Shown piece after piece: positions 1 to 6,328 of a DNA stretch of 7,785 bases. The stretch's first letter is position 1. The number at the start of each line of letters is the position of its first letter. This DNA is from Gammaproteobacteria bacterium (GTDB taxonomy: Bacteria > Pseudomonadota > Gammaproteobacteria > SZUA-152). Position numbers and translations under genes: made by a program. The notes under the pieces are model-generated. The model ran no database searches. It saw nothing but the letters and a program-made list of their open reading frames with translations, and was not told the DNA's origin. The stretch lies in the NCBI GenBank assembly GCA_030599435.1, contig JAUVNZ010000066.1, positions 1 through 7,785 on the forward strand, in the 5' to 3' direction.

Positions 1-314
1 CACGATTCCCAATAAATTCAGTAAAAATAGATCGATCATTTGTTAGCCGTATTCCTCAATACAGAAATGATGTTGAGATAGCGTCAGCTATTATTGCTAT
101 GTCACACAAATTGGGACTATCAGTGGTGGCGGAAGGCGTAGAAACGGAAGAACAAAAAATATTTTTGATTAAGCAGGGCTGTGAGGTACTCCAGGGCTTT
201 CACCTGGCAAGGCCCGAAAATATCAGCCATTTTGTAACAGTAGGGAGGTCGCGTTCTCTCAGGCTTGTAAAAAATATTGATAGTGTTGATAGAGGAAGCA
301 ATAAAGCTAGCTGA
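1..314 (+). CDS. EAL-domain cyclic-di-GMP phosphodiesterase, C-terminal fragment (5' end outside window)
   Basis: The plus-strand frame is open from base 3 to the TGA at 312-314 and gives 103 residues; the start lies left of the window. The translation matches the second half of an EAL domain, which hydrolyses cyclic-di-GMP to pGpG. Visible family motifs are PINSVKIDRSFV (fragment residues 3-14, with the conserved Lys at 8), AEGVETEEQ (43-51, with the catalytic-region Glu at 44) and GCEVLQGF (59-66, with the conserved Gln at 64). These residues are intact, so the visible half looks active, but the E-A-L and DDFGTG motifs cannot be seen. About 25 residues follow the domain and end in a polar tail rather than another domain. 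Whether a GGDEF, PAS or membrane sensor part precedes it is unknown. The gene converges on mfd and overlaps its last 8 bp. The first in-frame ATG (99) is internal to the domain and is not a real start. Confidence 0.9.
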   Translation, partial: RFPINSVKIDRSFVSRIPQYRNDVEIASAIIAMSHKLGLSVVAEGVETEEQKIFLIKQGCEVLQGFHLARPENISHFVTVGRSRSLRLVKNIDSVDRGSNKAS

Positions 315-3300
315 GTGAGTCGATTAAAATCTCACAGCTTGCAAAGCGTGACTCGCCATCAGGCATATCTTGAATAATCCGCAGTTTGTCCTGACCATCC
401 ATTTTATAAGTTTTAGATTGCGTCTGAATTAGCGAAATGATTTTCATGGGGTCGATGTTGGGTTCGGTTTTAAATTTTACACGGCCGCTACTATCGCCCA
501 TTTCAATTTTAGTAATACCTAATGGCGTTGCTTTAAGCTTCAGTTCGGTAATCTTAAACAGATTTTTAGCTTGCTCAGGTAACAATCCAAAGCGGTCAAT
601 CATTTCCACCTGTAGTTCGCGTAGTTCATCATAATTTTCTGCGCTGGCGATGCGCTTATATTGAATCAATCGTGTATGTACATCGGGTAGATAATCATCT
701 GGTAGCAATGCAGGAATACCCATATCAATTTCAGCACCATGATCCAGCGGCCGATCAAGTTCTGGTTCTTTGCCTTCTTTTAAAGCTTTAACTGCTCGTT
801 CCAATAGTTCTAGATAGAGGGTAAAGCCAATTTCCTGCATATGGCCGCTTTGGCCTTCGCCCAGGAGCTCGCCTGCACCGCGTATTTCCATATCATGAGT
901 AGCAAGTGTAAAGCCTGCACCGAGATCCTGAATAGATTCAATGGCCTCAAGACGTTTAACAGCATCGGCTGTCATCACATTGTGTGGTGGTACAACAAGA
1001 TAGGCGTAAGCCTGGTGGTGCGAGCGGCCTACACGTCCTCGTAATTGATAAAGCTGTGCTAGCCCGAAAGTATCAGCACGATTGATAATGATGGTGTTGG
1101 CATTAGGAATGTCAATGCCGGTTTCAATGATGGTAGTGCAAACCAGAACATTGAAACGATGGTGGTAGAAATCTGCCATGATGTGTTCCAGTTCTCGTTC
1201 GCGCATTTGGCCGTGAGCAACTTCTACATTGGCCTCTGGGATTAATTCCTCGATGTCACGTGCCATCTTTTCAATGGTTTCGACTTTGTTATGGAGGAAA
1301 AAGATCTGACCACCGCGACGGATTTCACGCAGGCAGGCTTCTTTGAGCAAGGTGTCGTTCCATTGGCTAACAAAAGTTTTTACTGCAAGACGACGCTCAG
1401 GCGCGGTAGCGATAATGGAAAGATCTCGTAGACCAGAGAAGGACATATTCAAGGTGCGTGGAATCGGTGTTGCAGTCAACGTTAGCAAATCAACCTCAGA
1501 TCTTAATGCTTTGAACTTATCTTTTTGTCTAACACCAAAGCGATGTTCTTCATCGATGATAACAAGTCCGAGACGTTTGTATTTAATATCGCCATGAATC
1601 AGTTTATGTGTACCGATAATAATATCGATAGTGCCGTCATCAAGTCCTTTAAGTGTTGCATCCTGTTCTTTTTTTGAACGGAATCGTGATAACACTGCGA
1701 TACGCACAGGCCAGTCGGCGAAACGATCCTGAAAATTTTCATAATGTTGTTGAGCGAGCAGGGTAGTAGGTACCAGTATGGCGACTTGTTTACCGTCCTG
1801 CACGGCAATAAATGCCGCACGCATAGCAACTTCAGTTTTTCCGAAACCTACATCACCACATACCAGACGATCCATGGGTTTGTCAGTGCGTAAATCATTA
1901 AAAACCCCTTCAATAGCTTCTTGTTGGTCAGGCGTTTCCTCAAACGGGAATGAAGCACAAAAACTGGCGTACTGACTTTCATCCACATGATAAACGTGTC
2001 CTTTGCGTGCTTCACGTTTAGCGTAGATCGATAACAGTTCAGCTGCGACATCACGTACTTTTTCGCGAGCTTTGCGTTGAGCTTTTTCCCATTGGCCACT
2101 GCCAAGTTTATGTAAGGGTGCTGTTTCAGGTGATGAACCACTGTATCGGCTAATTAGGTGCAAATGGCTAACCGGAACAAACAATTTATCGCCGCCGGCA
2201 TATTCCAGAGTGAGGAATTCCTGTTCCATATCGCCAACTGAAATAGTTTGTAAACCAAGGTAGCGTCCTATGCCATTGTCTTCATGTACCACTGGAGAAC
2301 CGACTTCCAGCTCAACCAGATTTTTTACAACCTGCTCTGCATCCCGAGATTTACGTTGGCGCCGGCGTTTTTGCATTACCTGTTCGCCAAACAGTTGCGG
2401 CTCTGCAATTAACGCAAGTCCAGGTTCAGGCAATAGAAGGCCTGCCTCGAGACCGGCAACAGTGATAGAAAGTTTAGTATCGGTGGATAAAAACTCTTTC
2501 CAATTATCAACGGACGAAGGGTGTAAGCCGGAATTTATTAAAATTTCTAGTAGTGTTTCACGGCGGCCAGTAGATTCGGCGCAAAATAAGATACGGCCAT
2601 CGAACTCGTTGATAAAGGTAAGCAATTTTGCGCTAGGCTGTTCTGAGCGGACATCCAGTGTTAATTGAGGTGGTTGTCTGGTGGGAAAGTTGAGTACACC
2701 GGATTTTTCTGGAGTTTCAAAATGTTGCAGTGTGATTTGATGTTGCTCGCCGATACATTCGAATAATTCATTTTCACGCAGAAATAATTTATTAGGAGCT
2801 AACACAGGCCGCGTTACGTCGTGACGACTTTGTTCAAATCGTTCTTCCACGTCAGACCAAAATGACTGGACGGCTTCGGTTATGCCTTCCAGTTTAAAAA
2901 CCACACTCTCGTCTGGTAGATAATCAAATAGCGTATTTGTGGTTTCAAAAAACAAAGGCAAATAATATTCAATCCCGGGTGGTGTATTACCATTACTAAC
3001 TTCGTGATAAATAGTGCTGGCTTGCGGGTCGCCTTCAAATTGGACTCGATAAGCCTGACGGAACTGGGTGATGGCATCTTTGGTGAATGGGAATTCACGC
3101 GCTGGTAACAGATTAATATTATCTATTTTCTCTATTGAGCGCTGGCTTTCTGGGTCAAAGCTGCGAATGCTTTCCACTTCATCATCGAAGAGTTCGATAC
3201 GAAATGGTTGCGTATTCCCCATTGGAAAAATATCTAGAATTGAACCACGCACAGCAAACTCACCATGTTCGATAACCTGGGAGACTCTACGATAACCTCC

Positions 3301-3768
3301 GTTGTCGAGGCGCGTGCGCATGGACTGTAAGTCCAGTTTTTGACCAACATCAATTTGAAAGCAATTACCTTCAAGAAAATGGGTTGGTGCCAACCGATGT
3401 AATAAAGTGGCGACTGGCACGATAAGTACGCCCTGTTTTAATGTGGGCAATATGGACAGGGTGGCAAGACGTTCAGAGATGATGTCCTGGTGTGGTGAAA
3501 AAACATCGTAAGGCAATATCTCCCAGTCAGGAAAAATGAGCACGGGTATGTTTTCATCCGCATAAAAGCGTATATCGTATTCCAGCCGCGTGGCTGAGGG
3601 TGTATCTGGAGTGATAACAACAACCGGCTTGTTGTTTCTACCAGCCTGTTGTGCCGCCTGGGCGATGACCAGGGCATCACTACTGCCATACAGTTGCCCC
3701 CAACTGTTGCGTTTGCCAGCCTGGCTATTTAATGCGGGAATGAGAATATTTTTTTGATTTTCTGACAT
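307..3768 (-). CDS. mfd: Transcription-repair coupling factor Mfd (ATP-dependent translocase)
   Basis: Mfd binds RNA polymerase stalled at a DNA lesion, pushes it off with ATP-driven translocation and recruits UvrA for nucleotide excision repair; it is cytoplasmic. The protein has 1153 residues, close to the 1148 of E. coli Mfd. The N-terminal UvrB-like region (about 1-345) carries LPYDVFSPHQDIIS (85-98) and HGEFAVRGSILDIFP (168-182). The CarD-like RNA polymerase interaction domain is about 485-545. The superfamily 2 motor shows a Q-motif region (FPFEETPDQQ, 607-616), Walker A GDVGFGKT (638-645), the DEEH box (739-742), TATPIPRT (765-772) and motif VI QLRGRVGR (908-915), followed by the TRG region (about 920-975). 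The C-terminal UvrA-masking domain is about 1010-1153. All motor motifs look intact. The ATG at 3768 aligns with the usual family N terminus, but no strong Shine-Dalgarno sequence precedes it. The 3' end overlaps the convergent EAL gene by 8 bp. Confidence 0.98.
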   Translation of the reverse strand: MSENQKNILIPALNSQAGKRNSWGQLYGSSDALVIAQAAQQAGRNNKPVVVITPDTPSATRLEYDIRFYADENIPVLIFPDWEILPYDVFSPHQDIISERLATLSILPTLKQGVLIVPVATLLHRLAPTHFLEGNCFQIDVGQKLDLQSMRTRLDNGGYRRVSQVIEHGEFAVRGSILDIFPMGNTQPFRIELFDDEVESIRSFDPESQRSIEKIDNINLLPAREFPFTKDAITQFRQAYRVQFEGDPQASTIYHEVSNGNTPPGIEYYLPLFFETTNTLFDYLPDESVVFKLEGITEAVQSFWSDVEERFEQSRHDVTRPVLAPNKLFLRENELFECIGEQHQITLQHFETPEKSGVLNFPTRQPPQLTLDVRSEQPSAKLLTFINEFDGRILFCAESTGRRETLLEILINSGLHPSSVDNWKEFLSTDTKLSITVAGLEAGLLLPEPGLALIAEPQLFGEQVMQKRRRQRKSRDAEQVVKNLVELEVGSPVVHEDNGIGRYLGLQTISVGDMEQEFLTLEYAGGDKLFVPVSHLHLISRYSGSSPETAPLHKLGSGQWEKAQRKAREKVRDVAAELLSIYAKREARKGHVYHVDESQYASFCASFPFEETPDQQEAIEGVFNDLRTDKPMDRLVCGDVGFGKTEVAMRAAFIAVQDGKQVAILVPTTLLAQQHYENFQDRFADWPVRIAVLSRFRSKKEQDATLKGLDDGTIDIIIGTHKLIHGDIKYKRLGLVIIDEEHRFGVRQKDKFKALRSEVDLLTLTATPIPRTLNMSFSGLRDLSIIATAPERRLAVKTFVSQWNDTLLKEACLREIRRGGQIFFLHNKVETIEKMARDIEELIPEANVEVAHGQMRERELEHIMADFYHHRFNVLVCTTIIETGIDIPNANTIIINRADTFGLAQLYQLRGRVGRSHHQAYAYLVVPPHNVMTADAVKRLEAIESIQDLGAGFTLATHDMEIRGAGELLGEGQSGHMQEIGFTLYLELLERAVKALKEGKEPELDRPLDHGAEIDMGIPALLPDDYLPDVHTRLIQYKRIASAENYDELRELQVEMIDRFGLLPEQAKNLFKITELKLKATPLGITKIEMGDSSGRVKFKTEPNIDPMKIISLIQTQSKTYKMDGQDKLRIIQDMPDGESRFASCEILIDSLS

Positions 3769-3817
3769 TGCAACGACTTAAGCGGCACGGGCCTCTATGA
3801 GTACAAACAGGCCGCGT

Positions 3818-3823
3818 ATTGTA
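3818..3823 (-). promoter_or_regulatory. Possible -10 box for mfd
   Basis: Read on the minus strand this is TACAAT, a 5/6 match to the sigma-70 -10 consensus. It lies about 50 nt upstream of the mfd ATG, which would leave a leader of roughly 40 nt. No good -35 hexamer stands at 16-18 nt spacing, so this is a weak guess based on position and the single hexamer. Confidence 0.25.
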
Positions 3824-3883
3824 ATCGTTGTACGAAGGTCGCGAAAGGTGGTGAAGCAGGTAGAGGGGATGGAAAAGATGTGA

Positions 3884-4402
3884 TTATCGAATTTCGTCGA
3901 TGCTGTAGATTTTTTCCTGAATTTGCGGGGTGATAAGAACGTAGCCATTATTCTGCCAGTGGGCCAGTTCCGCGATAGCTGAGGGTACTACGTGTACAAA
4001 GTCCAGAAAATCACTCAGTTTGTATCCGTAATCGTTAGCGGCAATATTACAGACTTTAAATTCGACTATCCCGAGAACGCTATAATAGCGCATACGTTCC
4101 ACAGCTCGTTTATATTGCGAATAATTGTGTTTGGCAAGAGTGACCAGTTCGGTGCCATGCATCACCACTTTAATATCGATGTCATCCGGTGCCGTGTTGT
4201 AGGGGGCCGCTATAAGAGGATCAATAAGTGCTTTTATCCAGTACAGTGCCGAGTTTATTTTTTTGGGGTCATCAAGATAAAAGTCGAAAACGACCTTTTG
4301 TTCATCGTCATAAGGTGTGGTGACAAACTTGGCAGATGCTGCCAAAACTGGCATTGAGAGGCTCGAGCCCAGCAGAGCAATCAAAAATAAGAATCTGGCC
4401 AT
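3884..4402 (-). CDS. Exported DsrE/DsrF-like protein of unknown function
   Basis: This 172-residue protein resembles the small DsrE/DsrF-like family (COG1416 type). Members share the fold of the DsrEFH sulfur-relay proteins, but most have no assigned role. The family-like core is IDIKVVMHGTEL (75-86), followed by an RAVERMRYYSVLGIVEFKVCN stretch around 99-119 and a C-terminal segment with VVPSAIAELAHWQNNGYVLI (138-157). There is only one cysteine, C118, at the position where many DsrE-fold proteins carry a conserved Cys. The N terminus looks like a Sec signal peptide: one Arg at residue 3, a hydrophobic core at about 4-20, and possible cleavage after A21 (V-L-A) or A24 (A-S-A). The mature protein is therefore probably periplasmic. 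Cytoplasmic sulfur relay is unlikely for an exported copy, so function should not be inferred from DsrE itself. The gene sits between pgi and mfd on the same strand. The ATG is chosen because it begins the signal peptide; no strong Shine-Dalgarno sequence is seen. Confidence 0.85.
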   Translation of the reverse strand: MARFLFLIALLGSSLSMPVLAASAKFVTTPYDDEQKVVFDFYLDDPKKINSALYWIKALIDPLIAAPYNTAPDDIDIKVVMHGTELVTLAKHNYSQYKRAVERMRYYSVLGIVEFKVCNIAANDYGYKLSDFLDFVHVVPSAIAELAHWQNNGYVLITPQIQEKIYSIDEIR

Positions 4403-4409
4403 AATATGT

Positions 4410-4415
4410 ATTATC
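4410..4415 (-). promoter_or_regulatory. Possible -10 box directly before the DsrE-like gene
   Basis: On the minus strand this reads GATAAT (5/6 match to TATAAT) and is only 7 nt from the ATG of the DsrE-like gene. If used, transcription would begin at or within a base or two of the start codon, giving a leaderless or nearly leaderless message. No matching -35 hexamer is evident, so this may be chance in AT-rich DNA. Confidence 0.2.
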
Positions 4416-4507
4416 GGGCAGCTAATTCCCTTTATTGAGCACTTTTCCTGGGGTTGTTGCTACGATTGCCCGTAAGTTTTTCTCTATTGGCACGGGCTAA
4501 AAATAAG

Positions 4508-5821
4508 CTAAATATCAGCTATATACAATTCATTCAGATATTTCTGAATCAGCCCCTTGTTGTCTTCAACGGCAGGCTGGTCAAAGGCGTTAACTCCCAA
4601 TAATTCAGCAACCACCACAGTTTCCATTTCCAGGAGCATAATGAGCTCGCCAATGGCGTAGGCATCACGATCATGCAAACTAAAGGTGCGATTGGGGCGG
4701 CCATGGCGAGATAGCGTTTCACGAGTGCCCATAAGTTCTGACAGGAATAATTCTCCCATGGTATGGCCAGCCAGTGGTGCAACGGCTGGGATATCTTGAA
4801 AACGCATGGGTATCCGTTTGCCTCGGTGGCGAACACCAGGGTGGGCAAGGAAGGTGACCTGTTTGTCGTCCGGGCCTTCCAGCATGAGCTGGAGTTGGGA
4901 GTGTTGATCTGTAACGCCGTGATTTTCAATGGGTGACAAGCCTTTGTGATTGCCGTCTTTGTCAATTTTGCCCAGGCTTTCAGCCCACAACTGACGATAC
5001 CAGTTCACCAGCATGCGCAGATTGTCGGCGTAGGGCATAAAAACACTCATGATTCGGCCCTTTTCCGAATGAAGGAACTGGGCTGCACCGTTAAAAAAGG
5101 CCGGATTTTCAAGCATATCGTCTAGTGTGCAGCGTTTTACCATGGAGCGCGCACCTTCCAGTACGCCACTGATATCCACGCCAGATATGTACGCTGGCAA
5201 TAAGCCGACCACTGATAGCACGGAAAAACGACCACCTACAGGAGGATGGGGCACGACTTTAATACTGAGTTGCTGCGCGATTTTATAGAACGCCCCATCT
5301 TTGTTTTCAGTGATGATGATGGTGTGATCGCGAGCCCCCTTTTCTCCAAGATAGCGTTCCATATGCGGCAGCACAGTGAGATATTGGCTCAGGGTTTCTG
5401 CGGTTTCGCCGGATTTAGAAATCACCAGGCAAAGGGTGTCAGACCATCGGGCATCATAAACTTCGCTAAAAGTACCCGGATCGACGTTATCGTAAAAATC
5501 GACCTGGTTACTGTGGGAGCGATACCCCAGGGTGCGGGACAACATCTCGGCACCCAGTGATGAACCACCGATGCCAAAAACGAGGGTTCGTTTGAAATTA
5601 CGGGAACATTCCTGGCCTAGTTGTTCAATTTCACTCAGGTCGGTTTTGTCCGGTAAATTTAGAAAATTAACAGTCTCACTATTCTGCCATTCCTTAATTT
5701 GCTGCCGAAGTTTATCTAACTTGGGAGACAGGGCCTGGATTTCCTCTTTGCTAACACCATTTTCACCAATGGTGCTGTCGAGGAAGCCGGCACTATCAAT
5801 AGCAAGTCGAGAAATGCTCAT
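4508..5821 (-). CDS. pgi: Glucose-6-phosphate isomerase, short bacterial type
   Basis: Pgi interconverts glucose 6-phosphate and fructose 6-phosphate in glycolysis and gluconeogenesis, in the cytoplasm. The 437-residue protein is much shorter than E. coli Pgi (549) and is close in size to the roughly 445-residue Bacillus-type enzymes. Sugar-phosphate binding motifs are clear: FGIGGSSLG (82-90), SKSGET (135-140) and GGRFSVLS (196-203). The expected catalytic residues are present: Glu281 in WAESLGK, His307 in GVTDQHSQ, and Lys422 in FDQPAVEDNKG, which corresponds to the PGI signature. The protein therefore appears complete and active. The ATG at 5821 is supported by a good Shine-Dalgarno sequence (AAAGGA) 9 nt upstream. 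The upstream AT-rich region contains a 30-bp-period repeat. The gene ends in TAG, and no convincing terminator separates it from the DsrE-like gene 105 bp downstream. Confidence 0.97.
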   Translation of the reverse strand: MSISRLAIDSAGFLDSTIGENGVSKEEIQALSPKLDKLRQQIKEWQNSETVNFLNLPDKTDLSEIEQLGQECSRNFKRTLVFGIGGSSLGAEMLSRTLGYRSHSNQVDFYDNVDPGTFSEVYDARWSDTLCLVISKSGETAETLSQYLTVLPHMERYLGEKGARDHTIIITENKDGAFYKIAQQLSIKVVPHPPVGGRFSVLSVVGLLPAYISGVDISGVLEGARSMVKRCTLDDMLENPAFFNGAAQFLHSEKGRIMSVFMPYADNLRMLVNWYRQLWAESLGKIDKDGNHKGLSPIENHGVTDQHSQLQLMLEGPDDKQVTFLAHPGVRHRGKRIPMRFQDIPAVAPLAGHTMGELFLSELMGTRETLSRHGRPNRTFSLHDRDAYAIGELIMLLEMETVVVAELLGVNAFDQPAVEDNKGLIQKYLNELYIADI

Positions 5822-5830
5822 TGTTGATGA

Positions 5831-5836
5831 TCCTTT
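5831..5836 (-). promoter_or_regulatory. Ribosome binding site of pgi
   Basis: On the minus strand this is AAAGGA, 9 nt before the ATG of pgi. It is the clearest Shine-Dalgarno sequence in the window and fixes the pgi start. Those of mfd, the DsrE-like gene and queA are weak by comparison. Confidence 0.65.
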
Positions 5837-5868
5837 GAGGCTATTATTGTTTATTAAGCAATTAGTTA

Positions 5869-5916
5869 GCTATTTTAGTACTTCAAATTAGTATTTGGGC
5901 TATTTTCCTGCTTCAA
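5869..5916. repeat. Direct repeat with 30-bp period upstream of pgi
   Basis: Two copies of GCTATTTTNNTNCTTCAA (plus-strand reading) begin at 5869 and 5899, exactly 30 bp apart, and match at 15 of 18 positions. A more degraded version beginning GCTATT lies at 5840, 29 bp before the first copy. Thirty bp is close to three helical turns, so both copies would face the same side of the DNA. The repeat lies 48-95 bp upstream of the pgi start codon, where operators are expected. On the minus strand each copy starts with TTGAAG, which resembles a -35 hexamer. A regulator binding site and promoter duplication are both possible; no known operator is recognised. Confidence 0.5.
5888..5916 (-). promoter_or_regulatory. 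Possible pgi promoter
   Basis: On the minus strand TTGAAG (5911-5916; 4/6 to TTGACA) is followed after 17 nt by TACTAA (5888-5893; only 3/6 to TATAAT). Spacing and position relative to pgi are suitable, but the -10 is poor, and other AT-rich hexamers nearby could serve instead. Confidence 0.22.
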
Positions 5917-6015
5917 GTGCCCTTTTTTATAACTATTAGTCACCCCTATTAGCGGCACGAGATCTCAAATTGTAAGGATTGTGTAGCTAATCGGAAGGGA
6001 TCTTGGATGAGAAAT

Positions 6016-6102
6016 TGGTACCGAGGGCCGGAATCGAACCGGCACTCCCGTGAAGGAACCGGATTTTGAATCGGGCGCGTCTACCAGTTCCGCCACCCCG
6101 GC
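6016..6102 (-). tRNA. tRNA-Leu, anticodon CAA
   Basis: The minus strand from 6102 to 6016 folds as an 87-nt class II tRNA with an encoded CCA end (6016-6018) and discriminator A. The acceptor stem pairs GCCGGGG with CCTCGGT, including G1-U72 and G5-U68 wobbles. The T arm is GCCGG-TTCGATT-CCGGC, perfectly paired. A variable arm of about 15 nt with a TTCC/GGGA stem and the GGTAGACGCG D-arm segment are typical of tRNA-Leu. The anticodon loop is TTCAAAA (plus-strand 6064-6070), giving CAA, which reads UUG codons. One oddity is the anticodon stem: CCCGA (6071-6075) against TCCGG (6059-6063) leaves C29 facing C41, while the other four pairs are canonical. Identity as tRNA-Leu(CAA) is secure; whether the mismatch is tolerated is unknown. 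Confidence 0.95.
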
Positions 6103-6125
6103 ATCCTCACCTCAAGATGGGCGCA

Positions 6126-6155
6126 ATCATATAGTGTTTGTGGTTGTTTGAGCAA
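6126..6155 (-). promoter_or_regulatory. Probable promoter of tRNA-Leu
   Basis: On the minus strand TTGCTC (6150-6155) is followed after 18 nt by TATGAT (6126-6131, 5/6 to consensus). Directly after the -10 comes a GC-rich stretch (GCGCCC), the kind of discriminator typical of stringently controlled stable-RNA promoters. The tRNA 5' end is 24 nt downstream of the -10, leaving a short leader for RNase P to remove. The -35 hexamer is weak. Confidence 0.45.
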
Positions 6156-6164
6156 GGTAGATTT

Positions 6165-6261
6165 GCCCATGGATGGGCTTATGTCGCGAAGCACACGACT
6201 GCATGGATGCAGGAGGTAGAGTAACGCAGGAGCAGTTACCGAGGACGTGCGAGAGCGACGT
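6165..6261. repeat. Hairpin-rich non-coding element between tRNA-Leu and queA
   Basis: This stretch contains a dense set of inverted repeats. First is a perfect palindrome, GCCCAT-GG-ATGGGC (6165-6178). Next, 6181-6194 pairs with 6247-6261 as an outer stem: ATGTCGC with GCGACGT (one T-G wobble), an internal loop of GAA against GAGA, then GCAC with GTGC. Inside that stem are a second palindrome, TGCAT-GG-ATGCA (6200-6211), and a third hairpin, GTAACGC-AGGA-GC-A-GTTAC (6221-6239, one bulged A). The 7-mer GCAGGAG occurs twice (6209 and 6226). The frame through this region would extend queA at its N terminus by 52 residues that do not belong to the QueA family, so it is treated as non-coding. It could be a dispersed intergenic repeat, a structured RNA or a DNA site; copy number elsewhere cannot be seen here. 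Confidence 0.55.
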
Positions 6262-6289
6262 TGAACTAATCTTTTCATCCAGATTCAAT
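6261..6289 (+). promoter_or_regulatory. Possible queA promoter
   Basis: TTGAAC (6261-6266, 4/6 to TTGACA) and TTCAAT (6284-6289, 4/6 to TATAAT) are spaced by 17 nt and would give a queA leader of about 30 nt. A competing candidate is the extended -10 TGGTACAAT (6311-6319), which would start transcription only a few bases before the queA ATG. The sequence alone does not decide between them. Confidence 0.3.
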
Positions 6290-6328
6290 CAGAGGTTCTT
6301 GGCGGTAATTTGGTACAATTTACATCCG

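Noticed and set aside
2270..2668. 132-residue plus-strand open frame inside mfd
   Set aside because: It is Ser/Arg/Thr-rich and antisense to an intact, conserved mfd coding region, with no independent support.
3784..3792. 9-mer GGCACGGGC shared by the mfd leader (3784) and the pgi-DsrE gap (4489)
   Set aside because: It is a single short match with no extended similarity or symmetry, which is not enough to call a repeat.
3790..3813. Small hairpin GGCCT/AGGCC in the mfd leader
   Set aside because: A 5-bp stem with a 14-nt loop is expected by chance, and there is no U-tract or conserved feature.
3992..4357. 121-residue open frame on the plus strand opposite the DsrE-like gene
   Set aside because: It is antisense to a gene with a good signal peptide and family motifs, and its translation shows no recognisable motif or ribosome site. 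It is most likely a shadow frame.
4468..4497. Inverted repeat GCCCGT/ACGGGC between pgi and the DsrE-like gene as a terminator
   Set aside because: The stem is only 6 bp with an 18-nt loop, and no U-run follows on either strand, so it is not a convincing intrinsic terminator.
5246..5891. Two overlapping plus-strand open frames (104 and 119 residues) opposite pgi
   Set aside because: Both are antisense to an intact pgi with complete catalytic residues, and they have low-complexity, motif-free translations.
6016..6102. tRNA-Leu as an integration site for a mobile element
   Set aside because: No integrase gene, no duplicated tRNA 3' end and no foreign-looking genes lie on the 3' side. The unusual element is on the 5' side.
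6081..6278. 65-residue minus-strand open frame across the tRNA-Leu 5' end and the hairpin element
   Set aside because: It overlaps a tRNA gene and the inverted repeats, has no ribosome site, and its composition is unlike a real protein.
6173..6328. N-terminal extension of QueA starting at ATG 6173
   Set aside because: The added 52 residues do not resemble the family, which normally begins a few residues before the DFxFxLP block. They also run through the inverted-repeat element. The ATG at 6329 fits known QueA starts.
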